DNA of 64,000 nt from Marifrigoribacter sp965178585 (GTDB lineage Bacteria; Bacteroidota; Bacteroidia; Flavobacteriales; Flavobacteriaceae). Each line of letters starts with the position of its first letter. The stretch's first letter is position 1. The position numbers were made by a program, and so were the translations under genes. Of this stretch, positions 24,847 through 34,446 are shown in pieces. Below the pieces are notes generated by a model, which saw only the letters and a program-made list of their open reading frames with translations, made no database searches and was not told the DNA's origin. Location: positions 1,302,001 to 1,366,000 of the forward strand of contig OZ238267.1 in NCBI GenBank assembly GCA_965178585.1, given 5' to 3'.

Positions 24847-25485
24847 TTAATGAGAAGCTAAATATTCAGCAGTACCTTTAGCGTTTGGTTGCATGGCATC
24901 TTTACCTTCTTCCCAGTTTGCAGGACAAACCTCACCTTTTTCTTGTACGTGAGTATAAGCATCTATTAAACGTAAATATTCGCTTACGTTTCGTCCTAAT
25001 GGCATATCATTTATACTTTCGTGGAATATTTTACCTTCTTCATCAATTAAATAAGTAGCTCTATAAGTTACATTACTACCTTCAATTTGAATTGTATCTG
25101 TTTCTTCATCGTAGGTTTCATTAGCTATATCTAAAATACCTAAAACACTAGATAAGTTTCTTGTTGTATCGGCTAATAAAGGGTATGTAACACCTTCTAT
25201 ACCTCCGTTATCTTTAGCTGTACTTAACCAAGCAAAATGCACCTGAGCTGAATCACATGAAGCACCAATGACAAGAGTGTTTCTTTTTTCAAATTCACCT
25301 AATGCAGCTTGAAAAGCATGTAATTCAGTTGGGCAAACAAATGTAAAATCTTTTGGGTACCAAAAAAGTACTACTTTTTTCTTTTTGTTAATAGCTTCTT
25401 CCAATACATTAACATTAAATGTATCACCCATATCATTCATTGCTTCAATGCTAATATTTGGGAATTTTTTTCCTACTAATGACAT
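24847..25485 (-). CDS. 2-Cys peroxiredoxin (AhpC/TSA family)
   Basis: A 212-residue peroxidase that reduces hydrogen peroxide, alkyl hydroperoxides or peroxynitrite. The peroxidatic C51 lies in PKDFTFVCPTELHAFQ and the resolving C187 in GEVCPANW, so it is a typical dimeric 2-Cys enzyme; the C-terminal extension (about 190-212) is the family's usual sensitivity region. It is the first gene of the peroxide-defence set, under an exact TAnnTTTG box at 25522-25529. The structure at 24787-24833 separates it from thioredoxin, which may set it at a higher level. Confidence 0.94.
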   Translation of the reverse strand: MSLVGKKFPNISIEAMNDMGDTFNVNVLEEAINKKKKVVLFWYPKDFTFVCPTELHAFQAALGEFEKRNTLVIGASCDSAQVHFAWLSTAKDNGGIEGVTYPLLADTTRNLSSVLGILDIANETYDEETDTIQIEGSNVTYRATYLIDEEGKIFHESINDMPLGRNVSEYLRLIDAYTHVQEKGEVCPANWEEGKDAMQPNAKGTAEYLASH

Positions 25486-25521
25486 ATTTTTAAATATTTT
25501 AATAATTATTATTTGTAATTA

Positions 25522-25529
25522 CAAAAATA
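25522..25529 (-). promoter_or_regulatory. Peroxiredoxin promoter -7 box
   Basis: TATTTTTG on the minus strand is an exact TAnnTTTG match 36 bp before the ATG. No OxyR- or PerR-like dyad was obvious beside it. Confidence 0.55.
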
Positions 25530-25623
25530 CGACAGAAACCAGAAATAATACTACTAAGGAATTTTAATTTTTTATTTAAAAATAAGAAATATCTATACTT
25601 TTCAGAGATATGATAATTGGTAA

Positions 25624-27093
25624 TTAATTTGAATTAAGTTTGCGTATTTTAATATTTAAAGCAGCAAAAAACAAAGTAGTAAAAGGACTTAGCCAATTAA
25701 AGATAGCATATACAAAGTATTCTCCAACACCAACACCTAGTACACCAGATTGATATGCTCCACAAGTGTTCCATGGAATTAAAACTGAAGTTACTGTCCC
25801 AGAATCTTCTAGAGTTCTACTTAAGTTTTCGGGTGCCAAACCTTTATCTTCATATGCTTGTTTAAACATTTTCCCTGGAATAACGATTGCTAAATATTGA
25901 TCACTAGCAATTGTATTTAATCCTAAACAACTAAATACGGTACTTGCAAATAATCCAAACACAGTAGTTGCTAGGGATAATAATGCTCTTGTGATTCTAG
26001 CTAATGCTCCAATGGCATCCATAGTTCCTCCAAATACCATCGCACAAATAATTAAAAATATAGTCCAAAGCATTCCATTCATTCCACCTGCACTAAATAA
26101 ATCATTCAATTTCTCATTGGAAGTCACAATCTCGGTGTCAACAAAAATAGAATTGATTACTGAAGTTATATTTGAAGAAGATAAATTACTCAGTACTTCT
26201 GGCTGAAATATCAAAGCAAAAATGGCTGCTATAATAACACCAGCTCCTAAAGCGATTAATGGTTTAGTTTTAATTAAAATTAAAGCAATAACAACTAGAG
26301 GCACTACAAACAACCAAGGTGTAATATTGAAAGTTTCATTTATTGTGTCTAAAAATCCACTGATATCAGCATTACCCGTAGTTTCAATATTTAAACTAAT
26401 GATTGAAAAAACGATTAAAGTGATTATTATAGTAGGTATTGTAGTTAATGCCATGTACCGGATATGAGTAAACAAATCCGTTCCTGCCATCGCTGGAGCC
26501 AAATTAGTAGTATCACTTAAAGGAGACATTTTATCTCCAAAATATGCACCTGAAAGGACAGCGCCAGCAACCATGCCTAATGAAATCCCTAATGCTTCTC
26601 CTATACCAATTAAAGCGATACCTACTGTTGCAGAAGTAGTCCAAGAACTTCCTGTTGCAATCGAAATGATAGCAGCAATAACAACACAAGCTGGCAAAAA
26701 GATAGCAGGACTTAAAACTTGTAGCCCATAATAAACCATTGCTGGGATTACTCCACTAACTAACCAAGTTCCTGCTAATGCTCCAACTAAAAATAAAATC
26801 ATAATTGGAACAAAAACACTTTTAAGGTTTTCATAAATTTCTAACAACATTGTTTTTAAAGAAACCTTATTGAAAAAACCGACTAACGCTGCAATTCCTC
26901 CTCCAATAAGTAAAATAAATTGATTGGTATAAGCACCTAACCATTCTTGACCTTCCACAAAGAAAATATTATAAGCAAGCATCGCCATTAACAAAATAAC
27001 TGGGATTAGGGCTTCCTTAATATTTAACTCTTTGTTTTCAATTATTTTTTGATCTTCTATGTCAATTTCTGATAGGTTTTTTTGGTCTTGCAT
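25624..27093 (-). CDS. NhaC-family Na+/H+ antiporter-type transporter
   Basis: A 489-residue polytopic inner-membrane protein with about 11-12 hydrophobic segments. The conserved NhaC motifs SGAYFGDKMSPLSDTTNLAP and AIISIATGSSWTTSATVG are present, along with the later LEDSGTVTSVLIPWNTCGAYQ. NhaC members exchange sodium for protons or carry small organic acids, so the exact substrate is open. I start at the Met 28 residues after the longest possible start because the first part of that extension is polar and poorly conserved in character; this start is uncertain. It stands alone, unlike the second NhaC copy at 54632. Confidence 0.88.
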   Translation of the reverse strand: MQDQKNLSEIDIEDQKIIENKELNIKEALIPVILLMAMLAYNIFFVEGQEWLGAYTNQFILLIGGGIAALVGFFNKVSLKTMLLEIYENLKSVFVPIMILFLVGALAGTWLVSGVIPAMVYYGLQVLSPAIFLPACVVIAAIISIATGSSWTTSATVGIALIGIGEALGISLGMVAGAVLSGAYFGDKMSPLSDTTNLAPAMAGTDLFTHIRYMALTTIPTIIITLIVFSIISLNIETTGNADISGFLDTINETFNITPWLFVVPLVVIALILIKTKPLIALGAGVIIAAIFALIFQPEVLSNLSSSNITSVINSIFVDTEIVTSNEKLNDLFSAGGMNGMLWTIFLIICAMVFGGTMDAIGALARITRALLSLATTVFGLFASTVFSCLGLNTIASDQYLAIVIPGKMFKQAYEDKGLAPENLSRTLEDSGTVTSVLIPWNTCGAYQSGVLGVGVGEYFVYAIFNWLSPFTTLFFAALNIKIRKLNSN

Positions 27094-27249
27094 CTGTTGT
27101 TTTTTTGGTTTTGTAATGTTACGATTTTGAAAAGAAGTTTGCAAATATCTGTTTGAAATGGTTTTATTGTTAACCATATCCTAAAAAACATAATCAATTC
27201 ATAAAAAATGATTATTTTGGCAATCTTAATTAAAATAAAAAAAGTTATT

Positions 27250-30189
27250 ATGAAATTTAAAAAATTACTTTTTGTTGCATCGATACTAATTGCAAGTAGT
27301 ATTTATGCTCAAGAAAGATCTGCACCTACAGAAGTTATTACAGGTACTTTTATAGGAACAACAGAACCTCTTAGAGATTATCCTCTTCACAACCCAAATG
27401 TCTATAGTCCTGAAGAAATGACTATAGTTCCGCAGGATTATAATGCTGTGAGACAAGAAGAAAACAATACCACTTCAGCAACAATTATCCAAAATTTGCA
27501 AACTGAGCCAGGAGGAATAACAGCTTTGCCAATTATCCAAAATTTTCAAGGCGCAAACCAAAGTGAGTCAGGTTATTTACCACCAGATCCTACTGGTGCT
27601 GCAGGCCCTAATCATTATGTGCATTCTGTAAATTCAATCGTTAAGATATTTGATAAATTAGGAAACTTAGAATATGGTCCAATAAACTTAAGTCAATTTT
27701 TAGGCATAGCTTCAAATAATGGAGATCCAATTGTATTATATGATCAGCTAGCAGATAGATGGATGGTAAGTGAGTTTGGTTCCTTAGGTAGTAATTTTGG
27801 ACTAGCAGTTGGAATTTCAGTAACCAATGACCCTGCAGGAGCATATAATGTTTATCAATTTGATTTTGGGCTTCTTCCAGATTATCCGCATTACGGTTTA
27901 TGGCATGATGGTTATTATGGAACTTTTAATGCTGGTGGTCAATCAGGAGCTTTTGTAATGGAGCGTGATGTGATGCTTGAAGGTGGAGCTAGTCCACAAA
28001 TGGTGCGGTTTGATTTACCAAACGTTGTATGGAACCCACTCACTATAAGAAGTGCTGAGCCAGCTAATCTTTTAGGAACTGAAGTTGATACAGATTTACC
28101 TGGTTACTTTACATATCTTCAAGATGATGCTTGGGGAGGAAATATTCCTTTTGATCATATAAAAGTATGGGAGGTTGAAATGGATTGGAATGATGTTGAT
28201 AATTCAACTATTTCTGCACCAATTGAAATTCAAACAGATCCTTTTGATGCAGGTGAAGTTTTTGGTAATGGAAATGGAGCTATTCGTCAGCCAGGAACAA
28301 GTCAAAGACTTGCTGGTCATGGAGGTATTGTTTCTTTTGCTGCTAATTATAGACCTTTCGAGGACCATAATTCGTGGCTAATTACTTTTAATACATTTAT
28401 TGACGCTAATGAAACAGGGGGTATTAGATGGATTGAGTTGAGAAATGATGATACTAGCCCATGGGAAATCCATCAAGAAGGGACATATTCAATTGCAGAT
28501 GGACATAGCCGTTTAATGAGTAGTGCAAATATGGATGCACAAGGGAATATAGCAATGGCTTATACAACTGCAAGTGAAACATTAAAAGTTTCTTTACGTT
28601 ATACAGGTCGTTTTGATGGAGATCCATTAGGAGAAATGACAGTTGCAGAAACTACAATAATTGATGGTAATGGAGTTAGAACAAATACTAATAGATATGG
28701 TGATTATGCTCATATGACGATGGATCCTGATAATTTTACTTTTTGGACTACCGCGGATTACTTTCAATCAAATAATTTTTGGGCAACTCGAGTAGCTTCT
28801 TTTAGATTATTTGGACCTTTTGCTGATGACGTAGGGGTTAATGATATTGTAAGCCCTGAAAATGGAGAATTAACAAATTCTGAAACCGTAGAGATAAGCA
28901 TTAGAAATTACAGTCCAGATCCAATTACAAGCATACCTGTAGAATTAAGAGTAGATGGTAATTTAGTTGCATCGGGAACATATACAGGTAATATTGCTCC
29001 TAATGGTGGAACAGACACTTATCAGTTTTCTCAAACTGTAGACCTATCTACAGTTGGTCAAACATATTCTATTGAAGCTAAAACAAACTTAAGTGGTGAT
29101 GGTTATTTACCTAATGATGATTTCACAAAAGAAGTTAAGCATTTATATGCAAACGATGTTGGAGTAATAGAAGTAGATTCTCCCCAAACAGGACCTAATT
29201 TAGGAGACGAAACAATTATAGTTAAAGTCAAAAATTTTGGTGTATCAACTCAATCTGGATTTGATGTAGAATATACATTAGATTCTGGAGCTGCTGTTAC
29301 ACAGGAATTTACTGGTAATATTGGTACAGAGGAAACAATGAGTTTTACTTTTACAGATACAGGTGATTTTAGTGAAGTAGGAGAACATAGTTTAACTGTA
29401 AAAACTACTTTAGGAAATGATCAATCTGCTGGCAATAATTCAATTACTGTTTCAATTGAAAACTTACTATGTTTACCTACAGGAAATTGTACAGTAGGAC
29501 ATGGATTTTCTGTATTTGAAATAGGTGGAATTAATAATACATCAGTTTGTGATGAAAGTGGTTATTCTGATTTCACAAATTTAATAGCTAATTTAGAGCC
29601 AGGTAGTACAAATGGTTTAACTGTAACTTCTGACTATGGGAATCAGCATATGTCTGTATGGATTGATTTTAATGATGATTTACAATTCACATCTGATGAA
29701 ATTGTGGTTGATAATTACCAATTTGCAGATGGTCAAGGTGCAGGTACTTATACAGAAACAATGGATTTAGTGATTCCTTCAGGTGCTACTGTTGGTGAGC
29801 ATAGAATGAGAGCAAAGGCAAGTGGTACAGGACCAATTCCAGGCGATGCATGTGAAGATTTACTATTTGGTGAAACTGAAGATTATACTGCAAATGTTGG
29901 AACTTTAGGAGTAGAGGATTATGAGATTAATAACTCAGAATTATTTATTACAAGTTCAGGAGATAATCAATTTGAAGCTTCTTTGAAAACTAGTTTTGAT
30001 GGAGGTGTGTTTTTAGCTGTTTATAATACTTTAGGTCAAAGAGTTGGTTTTAATAAAAGAGTGCCAAACTTTGATGGAACTTATAAGTTAAATATCGATA
30101 TGTCAAACATGTCTGCTGGAGTTTACTATGTTAGAATGGGAGGACAAAGCACTACTGCATATAAAACAGGTAAGTTAATCGTTAAATAA
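27250..30189 (+). CDS. Large T9SS-secreted protein with GEVED domain
   Basis: A 979-residue secreted protein. In order: signal peptide (about 1-21, ending YAQ), a large N-terminal region of unknown fold (about 80-530, rich in aromatics: GAAGPNHYVHSVNSIVKIFD, VYQFDFGLLPDYPHYGLWHD), two Ig-like CARDB-type domains (about 540-750), a GEVED domain (about 755-895, MSVWIDFNDDLQFTSDE, then GETEDY) and a type A T9SS sorting domain at the C-terminus (YNTLGQRV … MSAGVYYVRM). It is exported by type IX secretion and anchored on or released from the cell. I use ATG 27250 after an A-rich leader, not 27208. The substrate or activity is not recognisable; a strong terminator follows. Confidence 0.9.
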   Translation: MKFKKLLFVASILIASSIYAQERSAPTEVITGTFIGTTEPLRDYPLHNPNVYSPEEMTIVPQDYNAVRQEENNTTSATIIQNLQTEPGGITALPIIQNFQGANQSESGYLPPDPTGAAGPNHYVHSVNSIVKIFDKLGNLEYGPINLSQFLGIASNNGDPIVLYDQLADRWMVSEFGSLGSNFGLAVGISVTNDPAGAYNVYQFDFGLLPDYPHYGLWHDGYYGTFNAGGQSGAFVMERDVMLEGGASPQMVRFDLPNVVWNPLTIRSAEPANLLGTEVDTDLPGYFTYLQDDAWGGNIPFDHIKVWEVEMDWNDVDNSTISAPIEIQTDPFDAGEVFGNGNGAIRQPGTSQRLAGHGGIVSFAANYRPFEDHNSWLITFNTFIDANETGGIRWIELRNDDTSPWEIHQEGTYSIADGHSRLMSSANMDAQGNIAMAYTTASETLKVSLRYTGRFDGDPLGEMTVAETTIIDGNGVRTNTNRYGDYAHMTMDPDNFTFWTTADYFQSNNFWATRVASFRLFGPFADDVGVNDIVSPENGELTNSETVEISIRNYSPDPITSIPVELRVDGNLVASGTYTGNIAPNGGTDTYQFSQTVDLSTVGQTYSIEAKTNLSGDGYLPNDDFTKEVKHLYANDVGVIEVDSPQTGPNLGDETIIVKVKNFGVSTQSGFDVEYTLDSGAAVTQEFTGNIGTEETMSFTFTDTGDFSEVGEHSLTVKTTLGNDQSAGNNSITVSIENLLCLPTGNCTVGHGFSVFEIGGINNTSVCDESGYSDFTNLIANLEPGSTNGLTVTSDYGNQHMSVWIDFNDDLQFTSDEIVVDNYQFADGQGAGTYTETMDLVIPSGATVGEHRMRAKASGTGPIPGDACEDLLFGETEDYTANVGTLGVEDYEINNSELFITSSGDNQFEASLKTSFDGGVFLAVYNTLGQRVGFNKRVPNFDGTYKLNIDMSNMSAGVYYVRMGGQSTTAYKTGKLIVK

Positions 30190-30225
30190 TAATTATTGAC
30201 CTTATTGGGTCGGAATTATAAATAA

Positions 30226-30258
30226 AAAAAACCTGCAAAGTTCTCTTTGCAGGTTTTT
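30226..30258 (+). terminator. Strong bidirectional terminator
   Basis: ACCTGCAAAG (30231-30240), loop TTCT, CTTTGCAGGT (30245-30254), flanked by A and T runs. It lies between the T9SS protein gene and the convergent PLP enzyme gene. Confidence 0.9.
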
Positions 30259-30330
30259 ATATATAATAAGGTTGGTTAATGTTATAAAAGTAATGCTATT
30301 GAAGAATTGATGACTATTTTAACCATTGTC

Positions 30331-31530
30331 TTATACAATACCTACTTTAGCCATACATCTTCGCATTAATCTAAAGGTGCGTTCTACATCATTATCTAAA
30401 CCAATAGAAAAACGAATTAAACCATCAGTTAATCCCATTTCTTCTTGCTCGTCTTCTGGTATTTCACTAGAAGTTGATGAACCAGGAGCAGAGAATAAGG
30501 TCTTGTAAAAACCAAGACTTACTGCTAAGTAACCTAAGTTTTCGTTCTGCATTAGTTCCATTAACTCATTTGCTTTGTCTAAGGAACCAACATCAATAGT
30601 TAGCAAGCCTCCAAACCCATACTCTTCATTCATCATACTTTTAAATAGCTCATGACTTGGATGAGAAGGAAGTCCCGGATAAACCGTTTTTAACCCTAAA
30701 GCTTGAAACTGTTCCGCAAGGTACAACGCATTTTTACTGTGTTGTTTTATACGAATATGCAGGGTACGCATATTTTTTAAAATGGAAGCTGCACGCATAC
30801 TGTCCATAGAAGGACCTAAAAGCATCGCAGAACCATCAATAACACTTCGCATAGAATCTATTAACTCTTGAGAACCACAAACAACACCTCCCATAGTGTC
30901 ATTAGTTCCATTTATAAATTTTGTTAAACTATGTAAAACTACATCTGCTCCTAATTTTTTTGGTGAGATGATCATAGGAGAAAAAGTATTGTCAACTAAT
31001 AATTTTAGATCATATTTTTTTGCAAGTTTAGCTAGGCCTTCAATATCTGCTACCTCCAACAATGGATTACTAACAGCTTCACAATAAATAACTTTTGTGT
31101 TTTCGGTAATAGCAGCTTCAACTTGTTCTAAATTTGTAATATTTACAAAACTAGTGTTGACATTAAATTTGGGAGCAAAGTTTTTTAAGAAAGCATACGA
31201 TCCTCCATAAATAGTTCTACTGGAAACAATATGGTCACCTGCATTACAAAAGTGTAAAATAGTAGTTGTAATTGCACCCATTCCAGAACCAGCAACATTA
31301 GCAGTCTCAGTATTTTCCATAGCAGCTAATGCTTCTCCTAAATATAAATTACTAGGAGAGGTATGTCTAGAATATAAATAGCAACCTTCTGCATCTCCTT
31401 CAAAGGTGTCTAGCATTTTATTTGCTGAAAGAAAAGTGTAAGTTGCAGAATCAGAAATCGAAGGATTTACTCCTCCAAATTCACCAAAGTACTGTAAATC
31501 TTGAATTTTATTAGCTGGCTTGAATTTCAT
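30331..31530 (-). CDS. Cys/Met-metabolism PLP enzyme, methionine gamma-lyase-like
   Basis: A 399-residue PLP enzyme of the trans-sulfuration family that cleaves or forms C-S bonds of sulfur amino acids. SGMGAITTTILHFCNAGDH binds the cofactor, K204 in SLTKFINGTNDTMGG is the Schiff-base lysine and YSRHTSPSNLYL is the family substrate loop. In bona fide methionine gamma-lyases the loop is YGCTFAFL with a functional cysteine; here it is YGGSYAFL, so that cysteine is lost and activity on methionine is uncertain. It is divergent from an Lrp/AsnC regulator, a layout known for methionine-degrading operons. Promoter TAATTTTG lies at 31556-31563. Confidence 0.87.
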   Translation of the reverse strand: MKFKPANKIQDLQYFGEFGGVNPSISDSATYTFLSANKMLDTFEGDAEGCYLYSRHTSPSNLYLGEALAAMENTETANVAGSGMGAITTTILHFCNAGDHIVSSRTIYGGSYAFLKNFAPKFNVNTSFVNITNLEQVEAAITENTKVIYCEAVSNPLLEVADIEGLAKLAKKYDLKLLVDNTFSPMIISPKKLGADVVLHSLTKFINGTNDTMGGVVCGSQELIDSMRSVIDGSAMLLGPSMDSMRAASILKNMRTLHIRIKQHSKNALYLAEQFQALGLKTVYPGLPSHPSHELFKSMMNEEYGFGGLLTIDVGSLDKANELMELMQNENLGYLAVSLGFYKTLFSAPGSSTSSEIPEDEQEEMGLTDGLIRFSIGLDNDVERTFRLMRRCMAKVGIV

Positions 31531-31555
31531 GATATGATATTTTTATATGTTACAC

Positions 31556-31588
31556 CAAAATTAGTTGATTACAGATTAAAAATCAACT
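31556..31588 (-). promoter_or_regulatory. Promoter and inverted-repeat operator between the lyase and Lrp genes
   Basis: On the minus strand TAATTTTG (31563-31556) is an exact TAnnTTTG -7 box. AGTTGATT (31563-31570) and AATCAACT (31581-31588) are a perfect 8-bp inverted repeat spaced by 10 bp that lies immediately upstream, and the TTG in its far arm is 20 nt from the -7 box, the right place for a -33 element. A Lrp-type dimer bound here would control the lyase gene directly. Confidence 0.68.
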
Positions 31589-31691
31589 GATTGTTGTATC
31601 TTTAGATTATAAAACTAGAATAAGAGAATATATTAGTGTATATTTCATTAATTTGCAAAATTATTAAATTCAAATAGAAAATTTTTCAATC

Positions 31692-32156
31692 ATGTCTTTA
31701 GATATCATAGATAAAAACCTTTTGGGTTACCTTCAGGAAGATAGTAAACAAACCAATAAAGAGCTGTCTTCTAAATTAAACCTTTCAGTTACTGCAGTTT
31801 ACGAACGTATTAAGAAGCTTGAAAGAACAGGAGTGATTAAAAAAAATGTTTGTTTATTGGATAAAAACAAAGTCAATCTGGGTTTTGTGGCTTTTTGTAA
31901 TATTAAATTGGTACAGCATTCTAAAGACTATGTAATGAAATTTGAAAAAGAGGTAACTCAATTAAATGAAGTCTTGGAATGTTATCATATAAGTGGTGAT
32001 TACGATTATTTATTAAAGGTTCTTGTGAAAGATATGGAAGCTTTTAGAGAGTTTATGGTCAAAAAATTAACCTCTATTAATCATATTGGGAGTACGCACA
32101 GTACCTTTATGATTAGTGAAGTAAAACACACCACTGCAATTTCTCTTGATATATGA
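31692..32156 (+). CDS. Lrp/AsnC-family transcription regulator
   Basis: A 154-residue regulator with an N-terminal winged helix (KNLLGYLQEDSKQTNKELSS, then LSVTAVYERIKKLERTGVIK) and a C-terminal RAM amino-acid-binding domain (VLECYHISGDYDYLLKVLVK). It probably responds to an amino acid such as methionine or branched-chain residues. It is divergent from the lyase-like gene across a 161-bp region carrying an operator-like repeat, and its stop overlaps the next gene by 4 bp. The arrangement recalls the MdeR-controlled methionine gamma-lyase system. Confidence 0.92.
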   Translation: MSLDIIDKNLLGYLQEDSKQTNKELSSKLNLSVTAVYERIKKLERTGVIKKNVCLLDKNKVNLGFVAFCNIKLVQHSKDYVMKFEKEVTQLNEVLECYHISGDYDYLLKVLVKDMEAFREFMVKKLTSINHIGSTHSTFMISEVKHTTAISLDI

Positions 32157-32791
32157 AAAACAGGATTTATTTAGCTTTAGAGCTTTTATTGATATTTGTG
32201 TTACTGCCGGTTAGTCTTGTTTTTTCATATTCATTTATTTTGAAAGCTATTTTTATTTTAATAGGCTTTCTGTATGTAACAATTATATTAATTCGTTTTG
32301 AAAAAATTTCATTTAAAACAAGTATTCGCATTGAATGGCCTCGATTTTGGAAAAGGATAGGACCTCTGTTTTTAGGAATAATGATTATAACGACTCTTTA
32401 CGTTTTTATTATGGATCCTAACAAATTGTTTTGTATTGTAATCAACAAACCTGTAATGTGGATTTCAATATTAGGGGTTTATACGTTGCTTTCAGTTTGG
32501 CCACAAGAAATCGTTTATAGAACTTTCTTTTTTGCGAGATATGAAGAACTTTTTCAGAATAAAAAATTATTGATTTTTATCAATGCAATCTTATTTTCAT
32601 TAGCTCATTTGTTTTTTAAAAACACCTTAGTAATTGTGTTGACATTTATTGGAGGATTACTTTTTGCGTATAGCTATTTTAAATCCAAGTCTACCTTATT
32701 AGTTAGTGTTGAACATGCACTATATGGTAACTGGTTGTTTACGGTGGGAATGGGAGAGATGTTAGCTTTTCCTGGTATGGAAAGCTGTTAA
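32153..32791 (+). CDS. CPBP-family intramembrane metalloprotease
   Basis: A 212-residue polytopic membrane protein of the CPBP (Abi) family, related to Rce1 prenyl proteases. The second and third conserved motifs are visible (LFSLAHLFF with His and EHALYGNW with His/Asn), but motif 1, usually EExxxR, reads QEIVYR, so one of the paired glutamates is a glutamine. Activity may be altered or the family variant may tolerate it. It overlaps the Lrp gene by 4 bp (ATGA) and is convergent with the FAD protein gene, sharing 4 bp at the stops. Confidence 0.85.
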   Translation: MKNRIYLALELLLIFVLLPVSLVFSYSFILKAIFILIGFLYVTIILIRFEKISFKTSIRIEWPRFWKRIGPLFLGIMIITTLYVFIMDPNKLFCIVINKPVMWISILGVYTLLSVWPQEIVYRTFFFARYEELFQNKKLLIFINAILFSLAHLFFKNTLVIVLTFIGGLLFAYSYFKSKSTLLVSVEHALYGNWLFTVGMGEMLAFPGMESC

Positions 32792-34347
32792 TTATAATCC
32801 TTAATAGCTGCTTCGGCACAACGTTCTCCGTCCATAGCGGCAGATATAATTCCACCAGCATAACCTCCACCTTCCCCACAAGGGTATAAACCTTCAATTT
32901 GAGTGTGTTCTAGGTTATCTTTTCTAGGAATACTAACCGGTGACGAAGTTCTAGATTCAACACCAACCACATTAGCCTCTTCAGTATAATATCCTTTCAT
33001 TTTTTTACCAAATTCTTTAAATCCAGTTCGCAACCTACCGCCGATTATTTTTGGAAGTAATGAGTGTAGTGGTGCCGATTTTAAACCAGGTTGGTAGGAA
33101 CATTCATTTAGATTGTTAGAAAGGTTTCCTTCCACAAAATCTGTCATTCTTTGTGCAGGTGCAGCTTGTGATCTGCCTCCAGAAGTAAAAGCTAATTTTT
33201 CAAGATTTTTTTGATATTCCAATCCTTTTAGTACTCCAAAATGATTGTATTTTGGAAGATCTTTATCCACATTTATTTCAACTACAATTCCTGAATTTGC
33301 ATATAAATTATTTCGTTTAGAAGGAGACATGCCATTAACCACTACTTCTCCGTTTGCAGTCGCAGCCGGAACTATAAAGCCACCGGGACACATACAAAAT
33401 GAGTATACTCCACGGTCTTTTACTTGTTGTACCAAACTGTAAGCAGCAGCAGGTAAGAGTTCATCTCTTTTGCCTTCACAATGATATTGGATAGAATCTA
33501 TAATATGTTGCGGATGTTCTATACGTACTCCCATAGCAAATGACTTTGCTTCTAGGGCTATTTCTTTTTTATGCAATAAATAATAAATATCACGAGCCGA
33601 ATGCCCCGTTGCTAAAATCACTTTTTCAACGGTCATTTCAGTTCCATTTTGAAGCTGAATGGCTTTTAATATATTATCTTTTATAACAAAATCGGTTACT
33701 CTAGTTTCAAAGTGTACTTCTCCTCCATGTTTTAATATGGATTCTCGAATGTTCTTAACAACTTTGGGTAACTTATTGGTTCCGATGTGAGGGTGTGCAT
33801 CTACTAATATTTGATCGGTTGCACCATGATAAACCAGGTTTTCAAAAATTCGTCTAACGTCACCTCTTTTTAAACTTCTAGTGTAAAGTTTTCCATCGGA
33901 ATAAGTACCTGCGCCACCTTCTCCAAAACAGTAATTGGAATCTTCATTAACAAAATGGTCTTGATTAATTGCTTTTAAATCACGACGTCTATCTTGAACA
34001 TTTTTTCCTCGTTCTAAAACGATAGGTTTGTAACCTAACTCTATGCAACGTAATGCTGCATACATTCCTGCGGGTCCAAAACCGATAATATGAATTTCTT
34101 TTGCTTTTGAAACATCCTTATATTCAAAAATATAATTGGAGGTTTCAGGCATTTTTTCTTTAATAAAAACAGCAATCTTATAATTAAAGATGATGGGTGA
34201 TTTTCTTGCGTCAATAGACTTTCTAAGAACTTTAATTCCGTTAATGTCGGATGAGTTCAATCGTAATTTACGAATCACTTTTTTAAGCAGAATACCTTCT
34301 TGTTTTTCTTCATTTATAGGAACTCGAAGTTGTATCTCTTTAATCAT
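32788..34347 (-). CDS. Large NAD(P)/FAD-dependent dehydrogenase
   Basis: A 519-residue FAD-binding protein. The Rossmann fold GFGPAGMYAALRCIELG begins near residue 90 after an N-terminal region of about 85 residues; CFGEGGAGTYSDGKLYTR and GLYPCGEGGGYAGGI are conserved stretches of an uncharacterised dehydrogenase family that is widespread in bacteria and sometimes annotated as a FAD-dependent oxidoreductase. Substrate unknown. It is cytoplasmic, monocistronic and convergent with the CPBP gene. Confidence 0.88.
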   Translation of the reverse strand: MIKEIQLRVPINEEKQEGILLKKVIRKLRLNSSDINGIKVLRKSIDARKSPIIFNYKIAVFIKEKMPETSNYIFEYKDVSKAKEIHIIGFGPAGMYAALRCIELGYKPIVLERGKNVQDRRRDLKAINQDHFVNEDSNYCFGEGGAGTYSDGKLYTRSLKRGDVRRIFENLVYHGATDQILVDAHPHIGTNKLPKVVKNIRESILKHGGEVHFETRVTDFVIKDNILKAIQLQNGTEMTVEKVILATGHSARDIYYLLHKKEIALEAKSFAMGVRIEHPQHIIDSIQYHCEGKRDELLPAAAYSLVQQVKDRGVYSFCMCPGGFIVPAATANGEVVVNGMSPSKRNNLYANSGIVVEINVDKDLPKYNHFGVLKGLEYQKNLEKLAFTSGGRSQAAPAQRMTDFVEGNLSNNLNECSYQPGLKSAPLHSLLPKIIGGRLRTGFKEFGKKMKGYYTEEANVVGVESRTSSPVSIPRKDNLEHTQIEGLYPCGEGGGYAGGIISAAMDGERCAEAAIKDYN

Positions 34348-34413
34348 TTAGCAAAACTACTTAATTTTTGGATGAATTCAGATTCTAAATTCTTAATTCA
34401 ATAGGCAATTAAT

Positions 34414-34421
34414 TATCTTTG
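34414..34421 (+). promoter_or_regulatory. lpdA promoter -7 box
   Basis: TATCTTTG is an exact TAnnTTTG match 25 bp before the lpdA ATG. Confidence 0.6.
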
Positions 34422-34446
34422 CATTCGCAAAAACAAAAAACACATT

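Noticed and set aside
30896..31087. Plus-strand reading frame opposite the PLP enzyme
   Set aside because: Antisense to the conserved Schiff-base lysine region; no start context.
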